From Loktanella sp. 5RATIMAR09 (GTDB lineage Bacteria > Pseudomonadota > Alphaproteobacteria > Rhodobacterales > Rhodobacteraceae): a stretch of 64,000 nucleotides of DNA. Below are positions 36,707 through 45,091 of the stretch, in pieces. Made by a program: the position numbers and the translations under genes. The stretch is from positions 124,001-188,000 of the forward strand of contig NZ_LJAL01000005.1 of NCBI RefSeq assembly GCF_001419985.1, in the 5' to 3' direction. The notes beneath the pieces are model-generated. The model worked only from the letters and a program-made list of their open reading frames with translations, ran no database searches and had not been told where the DNA came from. Each line of letters begins with the position of its first letter. Position 1 is the stretch's first letter.

Positions 36707-36868
36707 ATGGATTACAAAGCCGCAGGAGCGCCAAAAATGCGCAAAAAAGCCCCCAAGCACCAAGAACACAACGCCCATGGGTCGCGCAAAAAGCCCTTTG
36801 GCGCGCGCGAAGATAAGGCCGCACTTTTGGCCCGCATGAAAAAGGCGGCCGAAGAGAAGAAGGGCTGA
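36707..36868 (+). CDS. Small basic protein, 53 aa
   Basis: A short open frame (starts MDYKAAGAPKMRKKAPKHQE, ends ARMKKAAEEKKG) with AAAGAGAG upstream of the ATG. It is rich in Lys, Arg and His, with no hydrophobic segment, and contains KKPFGAREDKAALLARM, a likely short helix. It lies between cobN and the GNAT gene but on the opposite strand and is divergent from cobN by 47 bases. Similar small basic proteins are familiar from Rhodobacterales annotations; function unknown. Confidence 0.6.
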   Translation: MDYKAAGAPKMRKKAPKHQEHNAHGSRKKPFGAREDKAALLARMKKAAEEKKG

Positions 36869-36870
36869 GG

Positions 36871-37320
36871 TCACAGCGATTTCTCCATAAAAACAGAGCT
36901 TTTTGCGTTGATGTAGTTGCCAAACACACTGCACTCGCGAAAGCCATGCCGCGCGTACAGCCTATGTGCTGCGTGTAGCGCGTTGCCTGTTTCGAGTTTG
37001 AGCATGCTCAGTCCTTCGTCGCGGGCGGTATCCTCGATCTGGCGGAGCAGGGCGGCGGCGATGCCTTTGCCGCGTGCGGGCGGTGCCACGAACATGGATT
37101 TCACCTCGCCGTAGTCGGCGTTTACCATGAGCGCGCCGGTGCCCAGCATATCTTCTCCGATCCTTGCGGTGTAGAAATGAATGTTGGGGGCTGCCAGATC
37201 ATCGATAGCAAGGTAAAAGTTATCCTCGGGCGGGAACAGGCTTTGCATCAAGGCGTGGCTTTGTTTGAGCAAAGCGGTGGCCTGTGGATGGTGGGGGTCT
37301 GTTCGCGCGACGATGATCAT
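36871..37320 (-). CDS. GNAT-family N-acetyltransferase
   Basis: A 149-residue acetyl-CoA-dependent acyltransferase. The CoA-binding motif A is VAPPARGKGIAAALLRQIEDTA (R-G-K-G-I-A), and LETGNALHAAHRLYARHGF is motif B. The acceptor substrate cannot be inferred. Its ATG overlaps the cobW stop by 4 bases, so it is translationally coupled to cobW, though a role in B12 synthesis is not implied by the family. Confidence 0.88.
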   Translation of the reverse strand: MIIVARTDPHHPQATALLKQSHALMQSLFPPEDNFYLAIDDLAAPNIHFYTARIGEDMLGTGALMVNADYGEVKSMFVAPPARGKGIAAALLRQIEDTARDEGLSMLKLETGNALHAAHRLYARHGFRECSVFGNYINAKSSVFMEKSL

Positions 37321-38381
37321 GCTTGCAGGGCGGCGGTGATCATGGCGTGGTCGAGGCCGGCTTCGCCGATCACGACAAGCCGCGTTTCACGAAGCGCGGC
37401 ACCAAAGGGTTGGTCGAAATAGGTGTCCACGCGAGGGCCCACGGCCTGTAATGTCAAGCGCATGGGTTTGCCGCTGACAGCAACAAAGCCCTTGAGGCGC
37501 AGAATGTTGTTGGCGCGGATCACATCTGCGACCTGTGCCGCAAAAGCGGCCGGATCGGTAATCTCGCCGCGTGTCACGATGAAGCTTTCGAATTCATCGT
37601 GGCCATGTTCGTGCGCGTGATCGTGGTGGTCGTCTTCATCGTCATCATGGTGATGATGATGGTGGATTTCATGGCGTGCGGCCAGATCACTCTCGGCCCC
37701 GATCCCTTGACCCAAGAGTACATCAATGGGCAAAGCGCCCATAGAGGCTTTGATCACCTGCACACCATCGCGTGCTTCTGATTTCAACTTCGTGGTCAGC
37801 GCATCGGCCTCGGTCGCGTCAAGCAGGTCGATTTTATTCACCACGATCATATCGGCACAGGCGACCTGATCTTCGAAAAGCTCCGACAGCGGTGTTTCGT
37901 GGTCGAGGTTTTCGTCCAGCGCGCGTTGGGCATCCACAGCGGCGACGTTATGGGCAAACTGGCCGTCGTGAACGGCGCGGCCATCCACAACGGTCACAAC
38001 GCCGTCCACGGTGACTTTGGTCGAAATGCCGGGCCAGTTGAATGCGCGCACAAGCGGTTGCGGCAAGGCAAGGCCCGATGTTTCGATCACGATGTGATCG
38101 GGTTTGTTTTCGCGTGCGAGCAAAGCTTCCATTGTGGGGATGAAATCGTCGGCCACGGTGCAGCAGATGCAGCCGTTGGACAACTCGACGATATCGTCTT
38201 CGGAACAGACCTCATCGCCGCAGCCCTTGAGGATATCGCCATCGACCCCAAGGTCGCCGAATTCATTGATGATCAGTGCGATCTTCTTGCCTTGGGCATT
38301 TTGCAGCATGTGGCGGATCAACGTCGTCTTACCAGCGCCGAGAAAGCCGGTGACAACTGTGGCAGGGATTTTAGCAGGCAT
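37317..38381 (-). CDS. cobW: CobW-type GTPase/metallochaperone
   Basis: COG0523 G3E GTPase of 354 residues thought to deliver cobalt to the CobNST chelatase. The P-loop GFLGAGKTT is at 12-20, the CxCC metal motif (NGCICC, Cys71, Cys73, Cys74) is present, the G4-type motif is VVNKIDLLD, and a His/Asp-rich loop (about 238-265) can bind metal. The CobW C-terminal domain is the last 100 residues. It sits 158 bases downstream of the riboswitch-controlled permease gene. Confidence 0.93.
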   Translation of the reverse strand: MPAKIPATVVTGFLGAGKTTLIRHMLQNAQGKKIALIINEFGDLGVDGDILKGCGDEVCSEDDIVELSNGCICCTVADDFIPTMEALLARENKPDHIVIETSGLALPQPLVRAFNWPGISTKVTVDGVVTVVDGRAVHDGQFAHNVAAVDAQRALDENLDHETPLSELFEDQVACADMIVVNKIDLLDATEADALTTKLKSEARDGVQVIKASMGALPIDVLLGQGIGAESDLAARHEIHHHHHHDDDEDDHHDHAHEHGHDEFESFIVTRGEITDPAAFAAQVADVIRANNILRLKGFVAVSGKPMRLTLQAVGPRVDTYFDQPFGAALRETRLVVIGEAGLDHAMITAALQA

Positions 38382-38497
38382 AAAAGAAATCCATCTAACG
38401 GGGCCGGACGCGGCCGGTATTTTCCAGAGCCCTATGCAATCATTGCGGTCTATTCAAGGACGCTCTAATGCACATCGGGATCCGAAATCAAAAACGG

Positions 38498-38536
38498 GAA
38501 AGGCACCCCTGCACAAACGCGCAAGAGATGCCTTTC
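38498..38536 (-). terminator. Hairpin after the CbiM-like gene
   Basis: GAAAGGCA (38529-38536, read on the minus strand) pairs with TGCCTTTC (38498-38505) across a 23-base loop, followed on that strand by CCGTTTTT. It starts 3 bases past the end of the permease gene and may terminate or attenuate transcription before cobW. The long loop makes it less certain. Confidence 0.45.
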
Positions 38537-38539
38537 GGA

Positions 38540-39214
38540 TCAGATTGCGTACAGCCGCGGCGTGACAAACGCGCTGCCTTCCAGTCGCCGCATTCCCTTT
38601 GCTGCAGCAAGGACCGCCAGATCGGCGAGGGGTTCAATCAAAAGCACCAGCATATAGGCGGCCCCGAATGACAGCACCGCTGATACGTTTTCTGCGCCAA
38701 AACCACTGCCGTAGAATGCCCAAAACGCAACCCAGGCGACAATTCCGCCCTGATAGGTGGCGGACATCGCCAGGCACTGCTTGAAGGTCAGATCGACATA
38801 GGCCGTGCCCTTGGCAATGACATGTTTGGACAGCACATGCAGACCAAAAAGCGGCACCAGAAGCGTGGTCAGGTTCATCGCATATTGCGGCAGATCCGAT
38901 GGCGCCAAAAGGGCACCCTGGATCAACAGACCCAAAGCAAGTCCGATTGCGGCCGGTGCCGTGCCAAGGATCAGCAGCAAGGTTGACCCAAGGATGAGGT
39001 GCACCTCTGACACCCCTACAGCCACATGCGGCAAGAGTTCAAAGAACACGAAAACCGCAATGGTCGCGATGACTGCGCGCCCCACAAGGGACAGCACACC
39101 GCGATCGCGCAACGCCTCCCAGATCAGTTTGGCAGAATAGACGGCGGCCCCCGCTGCTGTGGCATATGACAGCACGAGTTTTGCCCCGGTAACGATACCC
39201 GGTTCGATATGCAT
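38540..39214 (-). CDS. CbiM-like cobalt transport permease
   Basis: A 224-residue membrane protein whose N-terminus MHIEPGIVTGAKLVLSYATA resembles the N-terminus of CbiM (MHIxxG), with about six further hydrophobic segments and SEVHLILGSTLLLILGTAPAAIGLALGLLIQG. CbiM-type proteins are the substrate-capture parts of energy-coupling-factor cobalt/nickel transporters. The ATG at 39214 has GGAAGG nine bases upstream and lies 50 bases after a cobalamin riboswitch, strongly supporting cobalt as substrate. No CbiN, CbiQ or CbiO gene is next to it. Confidence 0.8.
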   Translation of the reverse strand: MHIEPGIVTGAKLVLSYATAAGAAVYSAKLIWEALRDRGVLSLVGRAVIATIAVFVFFELLPHVAVGVSEVHLILGSTLLLILGTAPAAIGLALGLLIQGALLAPSDLPQYAMNLTTLLVPLFGLHVLSKHVIAKGTAYVDLTFKQCLAMSATYQGGIVAWVAFWAFYGSGFGAENVSAVLSFGAAYMLVLLIEPLADLAVLAAAKGMRRLEGSAFVTPRLYAI

Positions 39215-39263
39215 TTTGTATTTCCTTCCTTGACCGTCATCCCCGACGGCCGGTTTCACAAAG

Positions 39264-39459
39264 CGCATGGCTGGTCTCCTGGCTTGCGGGTCTCGGTGAT
39301 TTGCGGCCTTCCCAGGGATGACCCCAGTGGCGTTTTCGCAAAGCACTCTCCGCATACAGTCGCGGGGGCGGCTGCGGCTTGGGGCCTCTGATAGAGATCG
39401 GCCCGTCCACATTCCCATTTGATCCCCTGACGCTTTAACGCCGTGCGGGGAACCATGCG
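39264..39459 (-). promoter_or_regulatory. Cobalamin (AdoCbl) riboswitch
   Basis: Read on the minus strand this contains the conserved parts of the class in order: closing stem CCATGCG/CGCATGG (39453-39459 with 39264-39270), GGGGATCAAATGGGAATGTG, GCCGCCCCCGCGACTGTATG, the B12-box-like CGCCACTGGGG (about 39324-39335), GGGAAGGCCGC, and GACCCGCAAGCCAGGAGACC. Binding of adenosylcobalamin would be expected to repress the CbiM-like gene 50 bases downstream. The open frame that overlaps it on this strand is not a gene. Confidence 0.92.
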
Positions 39460-39570
39460 GTGTCAGGATGTGTCTATCGGTCCAGCCACGTCAAGGTGAA
39501 ACAGACGCCCAAAGCAGTGTTGCTGCGAGAAATCTATCAAGCCGGGCAAGACCACAAAAGCATGAGCGGT

Positions 39571-40047
39571 TTATTCGACGATAAAGGTCTCTTCCACAAA
39601 CAAAGGCTCACCGTCCACCATCCAGACCTTGTGGTCATTGCCGCCCAGATACATGTGGATTGTCACTTCGCCCTTGGGCAGGTTCACCAGATGGCGCATT
39701 GGTGCATAGAGACGACCGATGTTTTCGCCGTTGATAAAAAGATGGCCGTGGCCTGTTCCCGGCTCAACCGCCTTGTTTACGTCCTGGGGGGTCATCTCAA
39801 AGCCTTCGAGGGTGACAAAGAGGTTATGTCCAGAAGCGGGATCGGGCTGCAGATCAAGTGCGACAGTCGGCGCTGGCAGATCAGAGGGCCAGATATTCTT
39901 GCGATCATCGCTGAGTGTATCATAGGGTGCCGACCCCATTTGGTGTCCGCTATGCGTACCAGTCGCGATCAAGCTGCTGCCGTTGAGCATGGTGCCGACA
40001 AATGTGCCTGCCGCCAGCCCGACAATCAGAAAGGTGATATTTCGCAT
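39571..40047 (-). CDS. Exported/anchored hypothetical protein with His-rich segments
   Basis: A 158-residue protein with an uncleaved or cleaved N-terminal hydrophobic segment (MRNITFLIVGLAAGTFVGTML), then a soluble part containing GTHSGHQMGS, GTGHGHLFINGENIGRLY and EVTIHMYLGGNDHKVWMVDG. The histidines and the position just upstream of the cobalamin riboswitch hint at metal handling, but no family is recognised. A promoter for the riboswitch transcript should lie between this gene's stop and 39459. Confidence 0.55.
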   Translation of the reverse strand: MRNITFLIVGLAAGTFVGTMLNGSSLIATGTHSGHQMGSAPYDTLSDDRKNIWPSDLPAPTVALDLQPDPASGHNLFVTLEGFEMTPQDVNKAVEPGTGHGHLFINGENIGRLYAPMRHLVNLPKGEVTIHMYLGGNDHKVWMVDGEPLFVEETFIVE

Positions 40048-40328
40048 TGGGTCCCTCGTCGTCACTATGTTCGCATGTCATCAGAAACTTGTACGCGCAG
40101 GTAAGGCAATTGGACGCATTGGCAAGAAAACCGTCATGACAACGACGCCGTTGCGACGTGCCTTCATGACTTCAACATACTACGTAATCGTGCCAAAAAC
40201 CTGCAAATGCCGCAATATGTTGTGGATAAGACGGCGGAACATGGCACATGCGGGGATGCGGGCGTTGACTCGCGCCGCATCGCAGGGCGATGCTTTCGAT
40301 CGTTGAGGAATCATACGGGCAAGAATCG

Positions 40329-43300
40329 TTGCGCTTTAGCAAACTCAGACTGAATGGCTTTAAAAGCTTTGTGGACCCCACCGATCTGGTCATCGCGGAT
40401 GGTTTGACCGGTGTTGTGGGCCCCAATGGCTGTGGCAAGTCGAATTTGCTTGAGGCGCTGCGCTGGGTCATGGGCGAAAATCGCCCGACCGCCATGCGCG
40501 GTGGCGGGATGGAGGACGTCATCTTTGCCGGTGCTGCCACACGGCCTGCGCGCAATTTCGCGGAGGTCTCCTTGGTCATTGATAACGGTGAGCGTCTGGC
40601 ACCTGCTGCGTTTAACGATAATGACAACCTTGAGATTATCCGCCGGATCACCCGTGACGCAGGCTCTGCCTATAAGGTTGGTGCCAAGGACGTGCGCGCG
40701 CGCGACGTTCAGATGTTGTTCGCCGATGCCTCGACCGGGGCACATTCGCCGGCCTTGGTGCGGCAGGGGCAGATTTCCGAACTGATCAACGCCAAACCCA
40801 AGTCGCGCCGCCGTATTCTGGAAGAGGCGGCGGGGATTTCGGGCCTGTATCAGCGTCGCCACGAAGCGGAACTGAAGCTGAAGGGCGCGGAATCAAATCT
40901 GACCCGTGTGGATGACGTCATCGAACAGCTGGCTGCCCAGTTGGGCCAGTTGGCGCGGCAGGCCAAGCAGGCCGCGCGGTATCGCGAGATTGGTGACAAA
41001 CTGCGCCGTGCCGAGGGCATGTTGCTGTTCCGCCGCTGGAAAGAGGCTGATGAGGCGCTGTTGGCCGCTGCCGACCAGTTGCGCGAACGGACCACTGCAG
41101 CGGCCCAAGCCGAAAAAACGGCGCGTGAAGCCGCCAAGACCCGGGCCCGTGCCGAAGAGGCCTTGCCGCCTTTGCGCGAGGAAGAGGCGATTGCGGCGGC
41201 GGTGTTGCAGCGCTTGCAGGTACAGCGCGATACCCTGAAGGATCAGGAGCAACGCGCGCTGGATATGATCGAGACGCTGCGCGGGCGGATTGAGCAACTG
41301 ACCCGCGATATGGATCGCGAAAGCGGGCTGAACAAGGATGCGGGCGAAATGATCGCGCGGCTGGAGTGGGAAGCACGCGAGATCGAAAAGGCAGGCGAAG
41401 GCCATGAGAACCGCCTGAAAGACGCGCAGGACGCGGCGCGCGAAGCGGCAGGCGTGTTGCAGCAACGCGAGGCCGATCTGTCGCAACTGACAGAAGACGT
41501 GGCGCGGCTTGCGGCACGGCACCAGTCGGCGCAGCGCTTGCTGGATGATAACCGCACGACGTTGCGCAAGCATGAAGATGAAGCGGCGCGCGCCAAGGCC
41601 GCGATGAAAGAGGCAGAAGCGGCGTTGGCGAAGGCCGAGGCCGATTTTGCCGCGGCTGGCGAAGCGGAGAAAGCCGCCGTTGCTGCGGCGGAAGCCGCGG
41701 ATGTTGCATTGAACGAAGCCGAAAGTGCGCGGGCCGCGACACAGGCGCGCGAAAGTGATGCGCGCGCCTTGCGGTCAGAGGCCGAAGGTGAGGCCAATGC
41801 CCTCCGCGCCGAAGTTGCCGCTTTGGCGAAACTGGTCGAGCGTGACACGGCAGAGGGTGGACAGGTGCTTGACCTGCTGCGCGTGCAAGGCGGTTACGAA
41901 AAGGCGCTGGGCGCTGCTTTGGCCGATGATCTGCGTGCGCCCGAGGTAGGGGCGGATGCGAAATCGGGCTGGGCGTTGCTGCCCGGTTACGCTTCTGCGC
42001 AAACGCTGCCGGAAGGTGTGAAGGCGCTCACAAACTTTGTTACGGTTCCCGAGGTTTTGGCGCGGCGGATGTCGCAGGTGGGTTTGGTGGATGCCGCTGA
42101 CGGGTCGCGTTTGCAGGCCGCACTGAAACCCGGCCAGCGGCTTGTTTCTGTCGAGGGGGATTTGTGGCGTTGGGACGGGTTCCGCGCCGGTGCCGAAGAT
42201 GCGCCCTCGGCGGCGGCGCTGCGGTTGCAACAGCTGAACCGTCTGACCGAGTTGAAGCGCGATCTGGAAGAGGTTTCCGCCACGGCGCATGGGGCAGCAC
42301 AGGCGCATGAAAGTCTAACGGCATTATTGAAGCAACAGACCGAGGCAGACCATGCCGCGCGTCAGGCCCGCCGCAATGCAGATCAGGCCGTGGCAGACGC
42401 CAACCGTGCCGCCAGCCGTGCCGAGGCCGAGCGTAACCTGTCACAGGGCAAGCTGGAAAGCCTCGGATTGGCGGTAAAGCGCAATGAGGAAGAGGCGCTG
42501 ACGGCGCGGCGTGCGTTGACGGAGGCGGAGAAAGCCGCACAGGATCTGGGTGATCTGGACGCGGCACGGACCTCTGTTGAAGACATCAAAATGACGGTTG
42601 AGGCCGCGCGGATCACAATGATGTCGCGCCGGTCTGCCCATGACGAGGTGCGCCGCGAAGGTGAAATGCGCCTCAAGCGCAGCCAAGAGATTACCAAAGA
42701 GATCAGCGGCTGGAAGCATCGTTTGGAAACTGCCAACAAACGCACGGCAGAACTGGCGCAGCGCAAGGAGGAATCCGAGGCTTCATTGGTCGAGGCCAGT
42801 GCCGCTCCCGAGGAAATTGCCGCCAAGCGCGCCGAACTGGCCGATGCGATTGATGAGGCCGAGACGCGGCGCAAGGCGGCGGCAGATAAGCTTGCCGCGG
42901 CCGATAGTGCCTTGCGTGATGCGGGCCATCATGAGCGTGACGCAGAGCGTTTGGCCTCTGAGGCGCGCGAGGCGCGTGCGCGGTCAGAGGCGCGGTCTGA
43001 CGCGGCCCGTGAAACCGTGGCCTATGCCGCCGAGCGGATCATGGAAGCGCAAGAGGTGACGCCGCAGAAGTTGCTGGAGACGCTGGAGACCGATGTGGAT
43101 CAGATGCCCGCGTCCGAGATGGTCGAAGGGCAGGTCAATGCGCTGAAACGGCAGCGGGACGCCTTGGGTGCGGTGAACCTGCGTGCCGAGGAAGACGCTA
43201 AAGAAGTGCAGGTCGAGCATGACGGTTTGGTCAGCGAAAAGGCTGATCTGGAGGCCGCGATTGCGGCGCTGCGTTCAGGGATTGCGAGCCTTAACCGTGA

Positions 43301-43784
43301 AGGTCGTGAGCGGTTGCTGACAGCCTTCGAGCAGGTGAACGAGAACTTTGGTTTGCTCTTTACCCATCTGTTTGGCGGTGGCGAGGCGAAACTGGTTCTG
43401 GTCGAATCCGATGACCCGCTTGAGGCGGGTCTCGAGATTATGTGTCAGCCGCCGGGCAAGAAGCTGAGCACGCTGTCACTGTTGTCGGGGGGCGAGCAGA
43501 CTTTGACAGCACTGGCGCTGATCTTTGCGGTGTTCCTTGCCAACCCTGCACCGATCTGTGTCCTCGACGAGGTGGATGCGCCGCTTGATGACGCCAACGT
43601 TACGCGATTCTGCGATCTCTTGGACGAGATGACTCGCCGCACCGAGACGCGGTTCCTGATTATCACCCACCATGCGGTCACGATGAGCAGGATGGACCGG
43701 CTTTTCGGGGTGACCATGGGCGAACAGGGTGTGTCGCAACTGGTATCGGTGGACCTCAAAAAAGCGGCGGCGATGGTGGCCTGA
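40329..43784 (+). CDS. smc: Chromosome segregation protein SMC
   Basis: Structural maintenance of chromosomes ATPase of 1151 residues that forms the condensin-like SMC-ScpAB complex. The N-terminal Walker A is VVGPNGCGKSNLLEALRW, followed by the Q-loop region and a long coiled coil (about 170-480). The hinge is near 490-630 (LDLLRVQGGYEKALGAAL), then a second coiled coil, the C-terminal signature LLSGGEQTLTALALIFA and Walker B VLDEVDAPLDDANV. The family begins at LRFSKLRLNGFKSFV, so the TTG at 40329 is preferred over the ATG at 40290; neither has a perfect ribosome site. Confidence 0.93.
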   Translation: MRFSKLRLNGFKSFVDPTDLVIADGLTGVVGPNGCGKSNLLEALRWVMGENRPTAMRGGGMEDVIFAGAATRPARNFAEVSLVIDNGERLAPAAFNDNDNLEIIRRITRDAGSAYKVGAKDVRARDVQMLFADASTGAHSPALVRQGQISELINAKPKSRRRILEEAAGISGLYQRRHEAELKLKGAESNLTRVDDVIEQLAAQLGQLARQAKQAARYREIGDKLRRAEGMLLFRRWKEADEALLAAADQLRERTTAAAQAEKTAREAAKTRARAEEALPPLREEEAIAAAVLQRLQVQRDTLKDQEQRALDMIETLRGRIEQLTRDMDRESGLNKDAGEMIARLEWEAREIEKAGEGHENRLKDAQDAAREAAGVLQQREADLSQLTEDVARLAARHQSAQRLLDDNRTTLRKHEDEAARAKAAMKEAEAALAKAEADFAAAGEAEKAAVAAAEAADVALNEAESARAATQARESDARALRSEAEGEANALRAEVAALAKLVERDTAEGGQVLDLLRVQGGYEKALGAALADDLRAPEVGADAKSGWALLPGYASAQTLPEGVKALTNFVTVPEVLARRMSQVGLVDAADGSRLQAALKPGQRLVSVEGDLWRWDGFRAGAEDAPSAAALRLQQLNRLTELKRDLEEVSATAHGAAQAHESLTALLKQQTEADHAARQARRNADQAVADANRAASRAEAERNLSQGKLESLGLAVKRNEEEALTARRALTEAEKAAQDLGDLDAARTSVEDIKMTVEAARITMMSRRSAHDEVRREGEMRLKRSQEITKEISGWKHRLETANKRTAELAQRKEESEASLVEASAAPEEIAAKRAELADAIDEAETRRKAAADKLAAADSALRDAGHHERDAERLASEAREARARSEARSDAARETVAYAAERIMEAQEVTPQKLLETLETDVDQMPASEMVEGQVNALKRQRDALGAVNLRAEEDAKEVQVEHDGLVSEKADLEAAIAALRSGIASLNREGRERLLTAFEQVNENFGLLFTHLFGGGEAKLVLVESDDPLEAGLEIMCQPPGKKLSTLSLLSGGEQTLTALALIFAVFLANPAPICVLDEVDAPLDDANVTRFCDLLDEMTRRTETRFLIITHHAVTMSRMDRLFGVTMGEQGVSQLVSVDLKKAAAMVA

Positions 43785-43787
43785 GCC

Positions 43788-43822
43788 GGAGCCTCCGGCG
43801 GGGATATTTAGGGGGCCAGTAA
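43788..43822 (+). repeat. Dispersed palindromic repeat, diverged copy 3
   Basis: GGAGCCTCCGGCGGGGATAT followed by a GGGGGCCAG segment, starting 3 bases after the smc stop. The first 15 bases are identical to the copies at 9150 and 35164 and the rest is diverged. The core CCGGAGCCTCCGG is a palindrome. It lies between the convergent smc and transglycosylase genes and may act as a bidirectional 3' end element. Confidence 0.65.
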
Positions 43823-43834
43823 TAGCAGGGGTTG

Positions 43835-45001
43835 TTACAGGCGGTTCAGCAGGTCGGTTGTGGGCCATGCATCTGCGGGCAGGCCGAGGCGCATCTGTTC
43901 GGCTTGCACAGCGGCCCGTGTCATGGCCCCCAGGATGCCGTCAATGCCGCCCACGTCATGGCCGCGCCGGGTGAGTTTTTGCTGGAGCTGCTGCATTTGC
44001 TGACCGCTGAGCGCCGGTGTCGGGTTGCCCGCATCATAGACAGCAGCACCACCAAGCCGTGTTGCGAAATAAGCGGCGGTGGTGACGTAGACGAAGCTTT
44101 TGTTCCAGTCGAAGTAGACCTCGAAATTCGGGTAGGCGAGGAAGGCAGGGCCGTTGCGGCCCATGGGGAGCAGCACCGAGGCCTGAAGGTTGGCAGGCCC
44201 AAGCGCACCTTCGCGGGCCCGCACGCCGCGCGCGGCCCAGTCCCGCACGCTGGCCTTGTGGTTCAATCCGGTTTGCGCCCAGTCAAGGTTTTCCGGCACG
44301 ATGATCTCTTGCAGCCAAGGCTCATTCGCGCGCCAGCCCAAGGATGACAGTACATTTGCACCCGTCATCAGCGCATCGGCTGACGACCCTTTCAGATCGA
44401 CAATCCCGTCTCCGTCGCCGTCCATGCCTTGGCGGATGATCTCGCGCGGCAATTTCTGGAGTTGCCCGATTTCGCCCGCCCATGCCCCGGTGGTTGACGC
44501 GGGGTTCATGCCGCCGCGGCGGTAAAGTTCAATTGCAGCGATCAGTTGGGGACGGAAAAGGTCTGGCCTGCGGCAATCATGCGCCAGTGTCAGCAGCGCG
44601 TTGCGGGTGTTGAACGACCCCTGCACCTGCCCGTAGTCGGTCTCAAAGGCCCAGAACGCCAAGAGCACGCCGCGCGGGATCCCGAAACGGGCCTCGATTG
44701 TGTCGAATGTACTGTCCAGCCTTTGCCCGTAGATGCGCCCGTTGTCGATCCGGTTCTGGCTGATGAGGGCCCGCGAGAAGCTGATGAAATCACGTTGGAA
44801 CACACCTTGGGCGCGGTCGGCGTTGATGACGGCCTGATCAATTTGCGCGCCTTGGAAGAAGGCGTCAACGGTTTCGGCGGGGATGCCTGTCGCGCGTGCT
44901 TCGGCTTTGACACCTTCGATAAAGGGGCCCACCGGCCCGCCGCAGGTTTGCGCGCTGGCAGTGCTTGCGTAGAGGGATAAAGCGAAAATGGCGCTGCGCA
45001 T
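43835..45001 (-). CDS. Lytic murein transglycosylase (MltB/SLT_2 type) with peptidoglycan-binding domain
   Basis: A 388-residue periplasmic enzyme: signal peptide MRSAIFALSLYASTASAQT, a SLT_2 domain (about 22-310) with the catalytic Glu120 in FWAFETDYG, DCRRPDLFRPQLIAAIELYRRGG and MDGDGDGIVDL, and a C-terminal PG_binding_1 domain (about 328-388, LSGQQMQQLQQKLTRRGHDVGGIDGILGAMT). It cleaves the glycan strand with formation of 1,6-anhydromuramic ends. The start at 45001 has GGAG upstream; the frame extends 19 codons beyond. Confidence 0.92.
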   Translation of the reverse strand: MRSAIFALSLYASTASAQTCGGPVGPFIEGVKAEARATGIPAETVDAFFQGAQIDQAVINADRAQGVFQRDFISFSRALISQNRIDNGRIYGQRLDSTFDTIEARFGIPRGVLLAFWAFETDYGQVQGSFNTRNALLTLAHDCRRPDLFRPQLIAAIELYRRGGMNPASTTGAWAGEIGQLQKLPREIIRQGMDGDGDGIVDLKGSSADALMTGANVLSSLGWRANEPWLQEIIVPENLDWAQTGLNHKASVRDWAARGVRAREGALGPANLQASVLLPMGRNGPAFLAYPNFEVYFDWNKSFVYVTTAAYFATRLGGAAVYDAGNPTPALSGQQMQQLQQKLTRRGHDVGGIDGILGAMTRAAVQAEQMRLGLPADAWPTTDLLNRL

Positions 45002-45091
45002 TGAAATCTCCGTTTCAAGAATATTCTGGCAGCGTACCAGTGCGGCTGTGCAGCGCAAGGCTGGCCTGTGCGTCGGTGGAAAAATTGCCGA

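Noticed and set aside
37600..37700. Simple GAT/GTG-rich repeat read as a tandem repeat
   Set aside because: It encodes the His/Asp-rich metal loop of CobW and is codon-driven.
39215..39418. Open frame continuing the CbiM-like gene upstream to 39418
   Set aside because: This stretch is the 3' half of the cobalamin riboswitch; the family N-terminus (MHIEPG) and ribosome site are at 39214.
40207..40353. A 48-codon frame before smc (starts MPQYVVDKTAEHGTCG)
   Set aside because: It runs into the smc start region, has no clear ribosome site and its second half is unlike protein. Chance frame more likely.
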